Source: Fusicatenibacter_A intestinipullorum
Lineage (GTDB): Bacteria > Bacillota > Negativicutes > Acidaminococcales > Acidaminococcaceae
Reading direction: 5' to 3'
Length of the DNA: 39,786 nt
Assembly: GCA_019117495.1 (NCBI GenBank)
Contig: DWZP01000007.1
Location: 1 to 39,786, forward strand
Shown here: positions 22,864 through 31,436 of the stretch, piece after piece
How the letters are laid out: each line of letters starts with the position of its first letter
Numbering within the stretch: the stretch's first letter is position 1
Program-made: the position numbers and the translations under genes
Notes under the pieces: generated by a model
The model's database searches: none
What the model was told of the DNA's origin: nothing
The model's input: the letters and a program-made list of their open reading frames with translations, nothing else

Positions 22864-23805
22864 TTAATAATCATTGTTACGCAAAACTCCATTTTCATCA
22901 ATCCACGTGCGCGGTACGCCATATTGATTTTCTGCAAGATTACCAGTAAAACAAAGTTGGCGCAGAATATACCATACGTTAACACCGGGAATTAGTATCA
23001 AAAATGTCCACACCCACGAATTTCCAAAATCGTGGTTACGGCGCACGTTAATAGGATAAAGTAAAATAATGCAAAGCAGATTAAAGATAGCTACAGTAGT
23101 TTCAAGAACAGGAATTTGCTCAAATCCTGCTAATATTTCAGCAACTAATGTAATAATAGCAAATACCGAACTAACAATACTTTGAAAAGCAATAAGTCCA
23201 TAAGCTAAAAAGAAAAATTCTCGGCACGTTAGCCTGCCGTTAAAAGTTAAATAATCTTTTTTCCACTCTCCAAGAAATAAATATTGTTTAAAGCGTTTAA
23301 GTGTGATATTTTCTTTTTTATCCAGAAAATCATTTTCCAATATTACAGGTAGTTTACCATATTTATTATCTCTGGTTTCACCGGGCATTAACTCGATGCA
23401 AAAAAATACAAACGTAAATGCTATGGGACCCAATAATACAAGAAAGATACCAAAGCCACTAAGCGGAGACAACATAAATAATACAAGCCCTGCCGCTAAA
23501 TACCAACCGCTATAACCAAAATCATGTAGTCTGCGTACAAATACAGACCACATACTCAACAAAGGAACAGCAATAATTATCGCTGCAAATATCCACGCCA
23601 AAGCATACATTCCGTTATCATTATTTAACCCAAACAAAAACGTACTTAACGATAAAAAACCAAGCATTACTACATATAATACACAAATTGATAGGGTTAA
23701 AAGCAACTCTCTTTCCTGCATTTCTTTACGGCTCATACGTCCAGTTGAAGAAATCATATTTTTAATAAAATGTTCTTTGTAATATTTCTTAGCCTTTGTA
23801 AACAT
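22864..23805 (-). CDS. Membrane protein with two DUF805 domains
   Basis: 313 residues with about eight hydrophobic segments arranged as a tandem duplication. The first copy spans about 22-130, with RMSRKEMQERE and the signature VRRLHDFGYSGW. The second spans about 180-300, with RLTCREFFF and VRRNHDFGNSWVW. DUF805 proteins are small inner-membrane proteins of unknown role; the second copy has lost part of the RxHDxGxSGW signature. First gene of an operon with lipase and UDG. Confidence 0.85.
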   Translation of the reverse strand: MFTKAKKYYKEHFIKNMISSTGRMSRKEMQERELLLTLSICVLYVVMLGFLSLSTFLFGLNNDNGMYALAWIFAAIIIAVPLLSMWSVFVRRLHDFGYSGWYLAAGLVLFMLSPLSGFGIFLVLLGPIAFTFVFFCIELMPGETRDNKYGKLPVILENDFLDKKENITLKRFKQYLFLGEWKKDYLTFNGRLTCREFFFLAYGLIAFQSIVSSVFAIITLVAEILAGFEQIPVLETTVAIFNLLCIILLYPINVRRNHDFGNSWVWTFLILIPGVNVWYILRQLCFTGNLAENQYGVPRTWIDENGVLRNNDY

Positions 23806-23828
23806 TTTATCATCCCCTTACATTTTTA

Positions 23829-23834
23829 ATTATA
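23829..23834 (-). promoter_or_regulatory. Candidate -10 box of the DUF805 operon
   Basis: TATAAT on the minus strand about 24 nt before the start codon, with a weak TTTATG -35 at 17 nt. Confidence 0.5.
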
Positions 23835-23863
23835 GCATTTTAAAAAGCAAACATAAATAAAAA

Positions 23864-23891
23864 GAACGCATCTTCATAAGAAAATGCGTTC
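23864..23891 (-). terminator. Terminator of the cold shock gene
   Basis: A 12-bp stem GAACGCATCTTC with its complement (one G-U), tetraloop, then TTTTTATT on the minus strand. Confidence 0.9.
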
Positions 23892-23944
23892 CGGTTTGTT
23901 CATAAGCCGATTCTATATAATTAATTGGGATTAATAACTATATA

Positions 23945-24142
23945 TTACAGACGAACTACGTTAGCAGCCTGCTCGCCGCGGGGACCTTCAACTACGTCAA
24001 ATTCCACAGCTTGGCCTTCTTCGAGGGTTTTGAATCCATCAGCCTGAATTGCGGAGAAATGTACGAATACGTCGCCGCCTTCTTCACGTTCAATGAAACC
24101 GTAACCTTTTTCTGCGTTAAACCATTTTACTTTGCCAGTCAT
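23945..24142 (-). CDS. Cold shock protein (CspA/CspB family)
   Basis: A 65-residue single-stranded nucleic-acid-binding protein. RNP1 is KGYGFIE (12-18) and RNP2 is DVFVHFSAI (24-32). The full-length CSD fold is present, with the usual start TGKVKWFNAEKG. It is monocistronic, with a strong promoter, a 60-nt leader and its own terminator. Confidence 0.97.
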   Translation of the reverse strand: MTGKVKWFNAEKGYGFIEREEGGDVFVHFSAIQADGFKTLEEGQAVEFDVVEGPRGEQAANVVRL

Positions 24143-24172
24143 CTTTTCTGGGCCTCCTAAAAATATTACTTA

Positions 24173-24198
24173 AGTGCGAAAATACACTGTCTCGCACT
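24173..24198 (-). promoter_or_regulatory. Hairpin in the cold shock leader
   Basis: A 7-bp stem AGTGCGA/TCGCACT close to the 5' end of the csp mRNA. A stabilising 5' hairpin or temperature-responsive fold is possible; there is no classical cold box that I can assert. Confidence 0.45.
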
Positions 24199-24208
24199 CA
24201 CTCCGCCT

Positions 24209-24237
24209 ATTATACCCTATCAATATAAATAAAGCAA
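24209..24237 (-). promoter_or_regulatory. Promoter of the cold shock gene
   Basis: TTGCTT (24232-24237), exactly 17 nt, TATAAT (24209-24214) on the minus strand. Confidence 0.8.
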
Positions 24238-24265
24238 GGCACTTTAGGCAAAATTGCAAATATTT

Positions 24266-24529
24266 TCAGTAAATTGTGTTCAATTTGTTACGTTCTATTA
24301 ATTTCAGCTTTTCCGTATGGCTTAGCTGTTTAATGGCATATTCACGTTTTAAGGCTTCGCTTTTATCAGTAAGTTCCTCGCTATAAACAAGCTCTACCGG
24401 GCCGCGGCTGCGGGTATATTTTGCGCCCTGACCGCTTTGATGCGCTTTCAGGCGTTTTACCATATCATTGGTCCAGCCGGTATAAAGCGAACCATCCGCA
24501 CAGCGCAGCATATATACATAGGCCGGCAT
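24266..24529 (-). CDS. GIY-YIG domain protein (UPF0213/YhbQ-like)
   Basis: 87 residues forming a single GIY-YIG nuclease-like domain: YVYMLRCADGSLYTGWTND at 4-22, and GQGAKYTRSRGPVELVYSEE with the arginine region. Short stand-alone members (YhbQ/UPF0213) have been linked to DNA handling but lack a settled role. The start overlaps the cyclophilin stop as TAATG. Confidence 0.9.
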   Translation of the reverse strand: MPAYVYMLRCADGSLYTGWTNDMVKRLKAHQSGQGAKYTRSRGPVELVYSEELTDKSEALKREYAIKQLSHTEKLKLIERNKLNTIY

Positions 24530-24999
24530 TATTTTACAACTTCAACTTTTTCCATTACTACCGGTTCAATCGGGCGGTCACGGAAATCAGTCGGCACTAC
24601 GCCGATTAATCTTACTCTGTCCATACCTTCTACAATGCGGCCGAAAATTGCGTGATGACCGTCGAGCCACGGAGTAGGCGCAAGCGTGATAAAGAACTGG
24701 CTGCCGCCGGTGTTCGGACCTGCATTTGCCATGGAAAGCACGCCTTCGTCATCATGTTTAAGGCCTTCGCCAAATTCATCTTTAATTTTGTAGCCGGGGC
24801 CGCCCATGCCTGTACCGGTCGGGTCGCCGCCCTGAATCATAAAGCCGTCGATTACACGGTGAAAAATAATACCGTCATAAAAGCCTTTATTTACCAAATC
24901 CAAAAAGTTTTTGGCAGTATTCGGTGCTTTGTCTTCAAAAATTTCTGCAACAAAAACACCTTTATTGGTTGTAAATTTTACTTTGCTGTTTTCGCTCAT
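24529..24999 (-). CDS. Cyclophilin-type peptidyl-prolyl cis-trans isomerase
   Basis: A cytoplasmic proline isomerase of 156 residues without a signal peptide. The core shows FHRVIDGFMIQGGDPTGTG (catalytic Arg in FHRV) and GSQFFITLAPTPWLDG. Length fits minimal bacterial cyclophilins. It has its own promoter and is coupled to the GIY-YIG gene. Confidence 0.96.
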   Translation of the reverse strand: MSENSKVKFTTNKGVFVAEIFEDKAPNTAKNFLDLVNKGFYDGIIFHRVIDGFMIQGGDPTGTGMGGPGYKIKDEFGEGLKHDDEGVLSMANAGPNTGGSQFFITLAPTPWLDGHHAIFGRIVEGMDRVRLIGVVPTDFRDRPIEPVVMEKVEVVK

Positions 25000-25031
25000 T
25001 ATTATGCCTCCATTACATTTATTATGTTATT

Positions 25032-25061
25032 ATTTTACACAATTCACCATGTTTGCGGCAA
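25032..25061 (-). promoter_or_regulatory. Promoter of the cyclophilin gene
   Basis: TTGCCG (25056-25061), 18-nt spacer, TAAAAT (25032-25037) on the minus strand. Confidence 0.55.
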
Positions 25062-25099
25062 GTGTTTTTCCAAGCTGCGCGAAATTTGCATGTATAAAC

Positions 25100-25129
25100 A
25101 AAAAAACAGCGGTTATCCGCTGTCTTTTT
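25100..25129 (-). terminator. Terminator of the ribosomal superoperon
   Basis: ACAGCGG/CCGCTGT (25106-25112 with 25117-25123), tetraloop, then seven Ts on the minus strand, about 30 nt after rplQ. The plus strand also has a T run, so it may work both ways. Confidence 0.9.
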
Positions 25130-25153
25130 GTTTATGTTAGCTGTTTATACCAA

Positions 25154-25492
25154 TCAGATGAGCTCGATAATTGCCATTTCAGCAGCGTCACCGCGGCGAG
25201 GACCAACTTTATAAATACGGGTAAAACCGCCCTGGCGGTCTGCGTATTTAGGAGCGATCTCGTTAAACAGTTTTCTCGTTGCTTCTTCGTCCACGAGCTC
25301 AGCCATTACCAGGCGGCGTGCATGAAGGTCGCCGCGTTTAGCCAAAGTAATTAATTTAGCAGCATGTTTGCTTACTTCCTTAGCTTTAGTTACGGTAGTT
25401 TCGATTCTCTCGTGTTTGAAGAAAGAACTTAAAATGCTGCGGAACAATGCTTTACGGTTGCTGGAATTGCGGCCCAGTTTTCTGTATGCCAT
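25154..25492 (-). CDS. rplQ: 50S ribosomal protein L17
   Basis: 112 residues with the L17 opening MAYRKLGRNSSNRKALFRS and the C-terminal GPRRGDAAEMAIIELI. It is the last gene of the alpha operon, 18 nt after rpoA, followed by a terminator. The cbiO/ecf-truA-rplM-rpsI set that follows in Bacillus is absent here. Confidence 0.98.
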   Translation of the reverse strand: MAYRKLGRNSSNRKALFRSILSSFFKHERIETTVTKAKEVSKHAAKLITLAKRGDLHARRLVMAELVDEEATRKLFNEIAPKYADRQGGFTRIYKVGPRRGDAAEMAIIELI

Positions 25493-25510
25493 CTGTTTCC
25501 GACCCCCTTC

Positions 25511-26482
25511 TTATTCTTCTTCACTTTTGCGCAAGCTAAGGCCCATATCACTGAGTTTTTTCTTAACTTCTTCAAGCGATTTGCGGCCAAGGTTACGCAC
25601 TTTCATCATATCTTCTTCTGTTCTTTGGATAAGTTCATCAACCGTGTTGATGCCGGCACGGCGCAGGCAGTTGTTGGAACGTACGGAAAGGTCAAGGTCG
25701 TCAATGGAAACGGAGCCTGTACCTGCCGGTGCGCCCTGTTCTTCTGCAGCAGCTTCTTCCGTGCTGCCGGATACGGTGATAATGCCGGAAGCAGTTTCAG
25801 CTGCCGGCTGGAACATTTTCAGATAGTCAATCATAATGCCGGATGCCATGCTTACAGCAGTATCAGGCTCTACGCTGCCATCTGTCCAAACTTCCAAAGT
25901 CAGTTTGTCATAGTTGGTAACATTACCTACGCGAGTATCGGTAACACCGAACTTCACTCTGGTAATAGGAGAATATATGGAATCAACGGGAATAACTCCT
26001 ATCGGCTGATCCGCACGTTTATTCTTATCTGCCGGAACATATCCCAACCCTTTGTCCACATTAATTTCCATATTGAATACCGCATCGGTATCAAGTGTGG
26101 CAATGTGCAGTTCAGGGTTTAAAATTTCCACATCTGCGTCAGCAATGATGTTTGCTGCCGTTACCTCCTGCTCGCCGCTGCATTCAATGCGCAGAACTTT
26201 AGGTTCGTCGCCGTGCAGTTTAAGGCAGAGGCCTTTGATGTTTAAGATAATGTCTGCAACGTCTTCCCTGACGCCAGGAATTGTAGAGAATTCATGCAGT
26301 ACACCTTCGATTTTAACGCTGGTTACTGCTGCGCCCGGCAGTGAGGACAGCAATACTCTGCGAAGGCTGTTGCCGAGAGTAATGCCGTAGCCCCTTTCAA
26401 GCGGCTCCCAAACAAATTTACCATAACGCCCGTCATCGCTGATATCAGCTGTGACCATTTTTGGTTTTTCTAATTCGATCAT
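25511..26482 (-). CDS. rpoA: DNA-directed RNA polymerase subunit alpha
   Basis: 323 residues. The N-terminal assembly domain (about 1-230) contains ERGYGITLGNSLRRVLLSSLPG. An acidic, Ala-rich linker at about 233-250 leads to the C-terminal domain (about 255-315, LSVRSNNCLRRAGINTV, then RNLGRKSLEEV), which binds UP elements and activators. It lies between rpsD (72-nt gap) and rplQ. Confidence 0.99.
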   Translation of the reverse strand: MIELEKPKMVTADISDDGRYGKFVWEPLERGYGITLGNSLRRVLLSSLPGAAVTSVKIEGVLHEFSTIPGVREDVADIILNIKGLCLKLHGDEPKVLRIECSGEQEVTAANIIADADVEILNPELHIATLDTDAVFNMEINVDKGLGYVPADKNKRADQPIGVIPVDSIYSPITRVKFGVTDTRVGNVTNYDKLTLEVWTDGSVEPDTAVSMASGIMIDYLKMFQPAAETASGIITVSGSTEEAAAEEQGAPAGTGSVSIDDLDLSVRSNNCLRRAGINTVDELIQRTEEDMMKVRNLGRKSLEEVKKKLSDMGLSLRKSEEE

Positions 26483-26554
26483 ATGGAAAGCCTCCTTCTT
26501 TTGCGTATTACCACAATACGCCCAATATATGGTGGCATGAAGATGTTCAAACTA

Positions 26555-27148
26555 TTATTTGGAGTACAACTCAACGATGAGATGTTCTTCGATAGGAACA
26601 TCAATTTCCTCACGAGTCGGGTAACGGTCAACTTTGCCGCCGAGATTTTCAGCGTCCTGAATCAACCATGCCGGAACGGTTTTGCCGGCAAGAGTTTCAG
26701 CCATGCCTTTGAAATATTCTTTGGAACGGCTGCCTTCCATAACGGAAATAACGTCGCCTGCTTTTACCAGAGCGGAAGGAATATCAAGGCGTTTGCCGTT
26801 AACGGCGATATGGCCGTGTCTTACAATCTGACGAGCCTGACGGCGGGTGTTTGCAAGACCAAGACGGAATACAACGTTGTCAATTCTTCTTTCCAGAAGG
26901 ATGAGCAGGTTTTCACCGGTGATGCCTTCCATTTTTTTAGCTCTGTCGTAATAGCCGCGGAATTGTTTTTCCAGCAGGCCATAAATAAATTTTGCTTTTT
27001 GTTTTTCAGTTAACTGAATGCCATATTCACTCTTTTTTCTGTTAGCGCGTTTAGCCTGACGGTGAGATTCCTTGCTAATGCCCAGAAATGCCGGAGTTAA
27101 TCCCAAAGATCTGCATCTTTTCAGGACAGGCGTTCTATCAATTGCCAT
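26555..27148 (-). CDS. rpsD: 30S ribosomal protein S4
   Basis: 197 residues. The S4 RNA-binding domain is visible at about 88-150 (RRIDNVVFRLGLANTRRQARQIV, in which RLGLA is diagnostic). The N-terminal zinc cysteines of C+ forms are missing, so it is the zinc-free type. S4 is the usual translational regulator of the alpha operon. Confidence 0.98.
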   Translation of the reverse strand: MAIDRTPVLKRCRSLGLTPAFLGISKESHRQAKRANRKKSEYGIQLTEKQKAKFIYGLLEKQFRGYYDRAKKMEGITGENLLILLERRIDNVVFRLGLANTRRQARQIVRHGHIAVNGKRLDIPSALVKAGDVISVMEGSRSKEYFKGMAETLAGKTVPAWLIQDAENLGGKVDRYPTREEIDVPIEEHLIVELYSK

Positions 27149-27165
27149 CTATGCTACACCTCCAA

Positions 27166-27558
27166 TTATACTCTTCTGCGTTTCGGCGGACGGCAGCCAT
27201 TGTGCGGAATCGGGGTTACGTCTCTGATGGAGTTAACCTCAAGACCAGCAGCCTGAAGTGCGCGGATAGCGGCTTCACGGCCGGCGCCGGGGCCTTTTAC
27301 ATAAACTTCAACCTGTTTCAGGCCATGTTCCATAGCTGCTTTGGTTGCTTCTTCAGCAGCCATCTGTGCAGCGAACGGAGTGCTTTTGCGGCTGCCGCGG
27401 AAACCAAGGCCGCCTGCGGATGCCCAGCTCAGAACATTACCTTCGGTATCAGCGATAGTAACGATAGTATTATTGAAAGTCGAACGGATATGAGCTACAC
27501 CGTTAATAATATTTTTGCTAACTTTTTTCTTGTTGCGAACAACTTTTTTACCAGCCAC
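27166..27558 (-). CDS. rpsK: 30S ribosomal protein S11
   Basis: 130 residues, including GVAHIRSTFNNTIVTI and the C-terminal DVTPIPHNGCRPPKRRRV. The start codon is GTG at 27558, with an AGGAGGG site upstream. It lies 22 nt after rpsM. Confidence 0.98.
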   Translation of the reverse strand: MAGKKVVRNKKKVSKNIINGVAHIRSTFNNTIVTIADTEGNVLSWASAGGLGFRGSRKSTPFAAQMAAEEATKAAMEHGLKQVEVYVKGPGAGREAAIRALQAAGLEVNSIRDVTPIPHNGCRPPKRRRV

Positions 27559-27580
27559 TCGTTTATCCCTCCTTCACTGA

Positions 27581-27949
27581 TTATTTCTTCTTGCCGGCAA
27601 TAGTACGTTTAGGACCTTTGCGGGTACGTGCATTGTTTTTGGTGTTCTGTCCGCGAACAGGCAGACCCATACGATGTCTGCGGCCGCGGTAGCTACCAAT
27701 TTCAATTAAACGTTTAATATTGAGGGATTCCTCTCTGCGGAGGTCACCTTCTACTTTATAATCAGCGTCAAGAGTTTCACGGATTTTAGCAACTTCTTCT
27801 TCGGTGAGATCGCGAACGCGGGTATCAGGGTTGATACCGGTTTTTGCGAGGATTTCTCTCGATAAAGTAAGTCCGATGCCATAAATATAAGGTAAAGCGT
27901 ATTCAATACGTTTATCTCTCGGTAAATCGACACCTGCAATACGTGCCAT
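27581..27949 (-). CDS. rpsM: 30S ribosomal protein S13
   Basis: 122 residues with MARIAGVDLPRDKRIEYAL at the start, the helix-two-turn-helix region and the C-terminal GLPVRGQNTKNNARTRKGP that contacts tRNA. ATG start with AGGAGG upstream. Confidence 0.98.
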   Translation of the reverse strand: MARIAGVDLPRDKRIEYALPYIYGIGLTLSREILAKTGINPDTRVRDLTEEEVAKIRETLDADYKVEGDLRREESLNIKRLIEIGSYRGRRHRMGLPVRGQNTKNNARTRKGPKRTIAGKKK

Positions 27950-27966
27950 TAAAGCGCACCTCCTTC

Positions 27967-28080
27967 TTATCCTTGTTTTTGTTTATGTTTCGGGTTTTCA
28001 CAGATTACCATAACATGGCCTTTACGTTTGATGACTTTGCATTTTTCACATATTGGCTTTACAGACGGTCTGACTTTCAT
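27967..28080 (-). CDS. rpmJ: 50S ribosomal protein L36
   Basis: 37 residues, MKVRPSVKPICEKCKVI at the start and ICENPKHKQKQG at the end. The zinc ligands are C11, C14, C27 and H32 (the C+ form). Standard length, between infA and rpsM. Confidence 0.97.
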   Translation of the reverse strand: MKVRPSVKPICEKCKVIKRKGHVMVICENPKHKQKQG

Positions 28081-28107
28081 TTTTTAACCTCCTCTTGCCT
28101 GTCTTGC

Positions 28108-28326
28108 TTATTTAAAACGGTAAGTAATTCTTCCACGGTTCAGATCATACGGAGTAAGCTCCACTGTAACCCTGTCGCCAGGCAAAATTTTGATGAAGTT
28201 CATACGTATCTTACCGGATATGTGTGCCAGAATAACATGGCCGTTTTCCAATTTTACCTGGAACATGGCATTTGGCAAAGATTCCAAGATTGTGCCTTCA
28301 ACCTCAATTACATCTTGTTTGGACAC
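28108..28326 (-). CDS. infA: Translation initiation factor IF-1
   Basis: With a GTG start at 28326 (AGGAGG 8 nt upstream) the protein has 72 residues, the canonical IF-1 length, beginning SKQDVIEVEGTI after fMet. A TTG at 28332 in the same frame is only 2 nt from the binding site and less likely. The S1/OB fold is intact to the GRITYRFK end. It follows adk directly (17 nt), with no map gene between. Confidence 0.97.
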   Translation of the reverse strand: MSKQDVIEVEGTILESLPNAMFQVKLENGHVILAHISGKIRMNFIKILPGDRVTVELTPYDLNRGRITYRFK

Positions 28327-28343
28327 GCTCAATACCTCCTTGC

Positions 28344-28991
28344 TCAGTTGCCAGAGAGACTATCTTTAACATCGGCATATACTTTGTCAATCGGCTGCAT
28401 GCCGTCGATTTCATGATATAAGCCCTGTTTTTTGTAGTACTCTATTAAAGGCTCGGTCTGGGAATGATATGCTTCCAGACGGTTTTTGATTGTTTCTTCT
28501 TTGTCGTCGTCACGTTGATAAAGCGTCCCGCCGCATTTATCACACATACCTTCCACTTTGCTGGGGTTGAACGCTACATGATAGGTAGCGCCGCAGGATT
28601 TGCAGATACGTCTGCCGGTTACCCTGCCAACAAGCTCAGCATCGGGAACTACGATATTGATTACGCCTGTCATCTTTATGCCCAGGTCTTTCATGATGCC
28701 GTCAAGTGCAACTGCCTGTTCTTCAGTTCTTGGGAAGCCGTCAAGGATAAATCCGTTTGCACATTCCGGTTTGGATAATCCTTCACGTACAATGCCGATA
28801 GTTACAACATCAGGAACAAGCTGTCCGGCATCCATATATCTTTTAGCTTCTTTGCCAAGTTCAGTTCCTTGCTTTACAGCTGCACGGAACATATCCCCGG
28901 TGGAAATATGGGGAATTTTAAATTCGGCAATTAATTTTTCTGCTTGAGTGCCTTTGCCGGCACCCGGAGGTCCCATTAAAATAATATACAT
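28344..28991 (-). CDS. adk: Adenylate kinase
   Basis: Interconverts AMP, ADP and ATP. 215 residues with P-loop GPPGAGKGTQ (7-16), the AMP site (DGFPRTEEQ) and a long LID whose four cysteines (CKSC and CDKC) form a structural zinc site, as in many Gram-positive Adk. It lies between secY and infA. Confidence 0.98.
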   Translation of the reverse strand: MYIILMGPPGAGKGTQAEKLIAEFKIPHISTGDMFRAAVKQGTELGKEAKRYMDAGQLVPDVVTIGIVREGLSKPECANGFILDGFPRTEEQAVALDGIMKDLGIKMTGVINIVVPDAELVGRVTGRRICKSCGATYHVAFNPSKVEGMCDKCGGTLYQRDDDKEETIKNRLEAYHSQTEPLIEYYKKQGLYHEIDGMQPIDKVYADVKDSLSGN

Positions 28992-29004
28992 TTCCTGATT
29001 CCTC

Positions 29005-30261
29005 CTATTTCATAAAACCTTGATAGTGACGCATCAATACGAGCGATTCAATCTGCTTCATGGTATCGAGCGCTACACCAACAACGATTAAGAGAGCGGT
29101 ACCGCCGAAGTAAACACCTTCAATGCCGGTCATCCAGCCGATGACATTAGGCATAAGCGCAATCAGCGAAAGGAAAATTGCACCGGCAAGAGTGATTCTG
29201 GTCATGATTTTGTCCAGATAGTCACTGGTAGGTTTACCGGGGCGCAGGCCGGGAATAAATCCGCCGTATTTTTTAAGATTGTCCGCCACATCATTAATAT
29301 TGATGCTTACAGCAGTATAGAAATATGTGAAGAACAAAATCATCAATACATACAAAGTAGTCTGCAAAGGAGAACCCCATGCAAACCAGCCTGCTACCGT
29401 TTTAATCCACGCAACGTCAACAAACTGTCCGATGGTTACCGGGAACATAAGGATTGAAGATGCGAAGATGATAGGAATAACGCCGGCCTGGTTAACTTTC
29501 AGCGGAATATAACTGGAATGGCCGCCGTACATTTTACGGCCAACAACGCGTTTAGCGTATTGTACCGGTACTTTACGGATACCCTGCGTAATTGCAATTA
29601 CAAATACGATCATGGCAACTGCAATTACAGCAAATAAAAGTACATTTAAAGCATTAATTGTTCCGGCCTGTAAATACTGGTAAATTACGTGCAGCCCGTC
29701 AGGAATTCTGGAAACGATACCTGCAAAGATTATCAAGGAGATACCGTTGCCAACGCCTTTAGCGGTAATCTGCTCGCCAATCCACATTAAAAATACAGTA
29801 CCGGCAGTTAAAGTAATCGCAATTAAAAGAACGGAGAAAATGCTCGGGTCATTAATTGCCATTCTTAAACCATACGCCATACCCAATGCCTGGATGAAAC
29901 CAAGAAGAACAGTACCGTATCTGGTTACTTTGGTAATTTTCTTCTGTCCTTCCACACCTTCTTTGCCCCATTGTTCCAGCGTAGGAACAACGACTTTTAG
30001 AAGCTGCAGAATAATGGAAGCATTGATGTACGGTGTAATACTCATCGCAAAAACAGAAAATTTGCTCAAGGCACCGCCAGAGAACATATCGAGCAAACCC
30101 AAGAGGTTACCGCTGTTAAACAGCTGCTCAATCATGCTTGCGTTAACGCCAGGAACAGGGATATGTGTTCCAGCCCTAAAAACGACGAACATGGCGAGAG
30201 TAAAAAGGATTTTCCGCCTGAGTTCTGTTACTTGAGAAAGATTTGCGAGGGCTGATAACAC
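29005..30261 (-). CDS. secY: Protein translocase subunit SecY
   Basis: The channel of the Sec translocon, 418 residues with ten hydrophobic helices. The plug and signal-binding regions follow FRAGTHIPVPGVN (about 28-40), and the C-terminal cytoplasmic loop GGFIPGLRPGKPT is present. The start codon is GTG at 30261; its GAGGTGA site lies in the last codons of rplO. Confidence 0.98.
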   Translation of the reverse strand: MLSALANLSQVTELRRKILFTLAMFVVFRAGTHIPVPGVNASMIEQLFNSGNLLGLLDMFSGGALSKFSVFAMSITPYINASIILQLLKVVVPTLEQWGKEGVEGQKKITKVTRYGTVLLGFIQALGMAYGLRMAINDPSIFSVLLIAITLTAGTVFLMWIGEQITAKGVGNGISLIIFAGIVSRIPDGLHVIYQYLQAGTINALNVLLFAVIAVAMIVFVIAITQGIRKVPVQYAKRVVGRKMYGGHSSYIPLKVNQAGVIPIIFASSILMFPVTIGQFVDVAWIKTVAGWFAWGSPLQTTLYVLMILFFTYFYTAVSININDVADNLKKYGGFIPGLRPGKPTSDYLDKIMTRITLAGAIFLSLIALMPNVIGWMTGIEGVYFGGTALLIVVGVALDTMKQIESLVLMRHYQGFMK

Positions 30262-30262
30262 T

Positions 30263-30703
30263 TTAAATCACCTCTACTTTGCCGCCGGCTGCAATAATTT
30301 TTTCTTCAGCAGTTTTGCTGAAGCCCATAGCCTGAACGGTGAGTTTTTTGGTAAGCTCACCATTGCCGAGAATACGGACGCCGTCACGGATATTTTTAAC
30401 CATGCCGCATTCAATCAGCATTACAGGTTCAACTACTGTGCCGTCTTCAAAGCAATTAAGGCTGCCTACGTTGATTTCAACATAGTCAGAACCGAATCTA
30501 TTGTAGAAACCGCGTTTCGGGAAACGCAGATACAAAGGTCTTTGACCACCTTCAAAGCCCGGACGTTTTACACCGCCGGAGCGGGATTTCTGTCCTTTTT
30601 GGCCTTTGCCGGATGTTTTACCAAGACCGGAACCCAAACCACGGCCAACGCGTACATGTTTGGTTCTGGAACCCGGTGCAGGTGATAATTCATGCAAATT
30701 CAT
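30263..30703 (-). CDS. rplO: 50S ribosomal protein L15
   Basis: 146 residues beginning MNLHELSPAPGSRTKHVRVG, with the Gly-rich GKTSGKGQKGQKSRSGG stretch. An ATG six codons earlier (30721) overlaps the rpmD stop, but GGAGGAGG lies between the two and supports 30703. Confidence 0.97.
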   Translation of the reverse strand: MNLHELSPAPGSRTKHVRVGRGLGSGLGKTSGKGQKGQKSRSGGVKRPGFEGGQRPLYLRFPKRGFYNRFGSDYVEINVGSLNCFEDGTVVEPVMLIECGMVKNIRDGVRILGNGELTKKLTVQAMGFSKTAEEKIIAAGGKVEVI

Positions 30704-30720
30704 CTGTTGCACCTCCTCCA

Positions 30721-30906
30721 TTAAGCTTCAACGACTTCAACCTTCACAAGGTGTCTTACTTTGTGAAGCATACCGCGGATAGCCGGGGTATCGTCTTTTA
30801 TAGCAGTAGAATTAATTTTTCCTAAGCCCAGAGCTTTTACGGTCATGCGCTGGTCTTGCGGGTAACCGATAAGGCTGCGGGTCAGCGTAACTTTAAGTTG
30901 TTGCAT
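30721..30906 (-). CDS. rpmD: 50S ribosomal protein L30
   Basis: 61 residues with LKVTLTRSLIGYPQDQRMTV and LGLGKINST, the normal short bacterial form. ATG start, 12 nt after rpsE. Confidence 0.97.
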   Translation of the reverse strand: MQQLKVTLTRSLIGYPQDQRMTVKALGLGKINSTAIKDDTPAIRGMLHKVRHLVKVEVVEA

Positions 30907-30918
30907 CGAGCTTCCTCC

Positions 30919-31419
30919 TTAGCCAAAAATTTCTTGTACGGTTTTGCCGCGAAGTGCAGCAACCGTTTCAGCACTCTTTAAGGAACGAAGACCTTCAATA
31001 GTTGCGCGAACTACGTTATTCGGGTTATTGGAACCCTGGCATTTGGTAAGGATATCACGTACGCCTGCAAGTTCGAGTACGGCACGAACAGGGCCGCCGG
31101 CAATAACGCCGGTACCTTCTGCAGCCGGTTTTAAAAATACGCGGCCTGCACCGAACACACCAATGCATTCATGCGGAATGGTTGTACCAACCAAAGCAAC
31201 GTTAACCATATTCTTTTTAGCGTCTTCTACACCCTTGCGAATAGCTTCGGGAACTTCTGCCGCTTTGCCAAGGCCCATGCCAACATGGCCGTTTTCGTCA
31301 CCTACCACAACAAGTGCAGAGAAGGAGAAACGGCGTCCGCCTTTAACAACCTTTGCAACACGGTTGATGAACACGACTTTCTCTTTCAAGTCGCTTTCTT
31401 CATTTCTGAAATTAGCCAC
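30919..31419 (-). CDS. rpsE: 30S ribosomal protein S5
   Basis: 166 residues. The double-stranded RNA-binding domain is followed by GGRRFSFSALVVVGDENGHVG, and AVLELAGVRDILTKCQGS lies in the C-terminal domain. The start is GTG at 31419 with AGGAGG upstream. Confidence 0.98.
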   Translation of the reverse strand: MANFRNEESDLKEKVVFINRVAKVVKGGRRFSFSALVVVGDENGHVGMGLGKAAEVPEAIRKGVEDAKKNMVNVALVGTTIPHECIGVFGAGRVFLKPAAEGTGVIAGGPVRAVLELAGVRDILTKCQGSNNPNNVVRATIEGLRSLKSAETVAALRGKTVQEIFG

Positions 31420-31436
31420 TATTATTCCTCCTTCTT

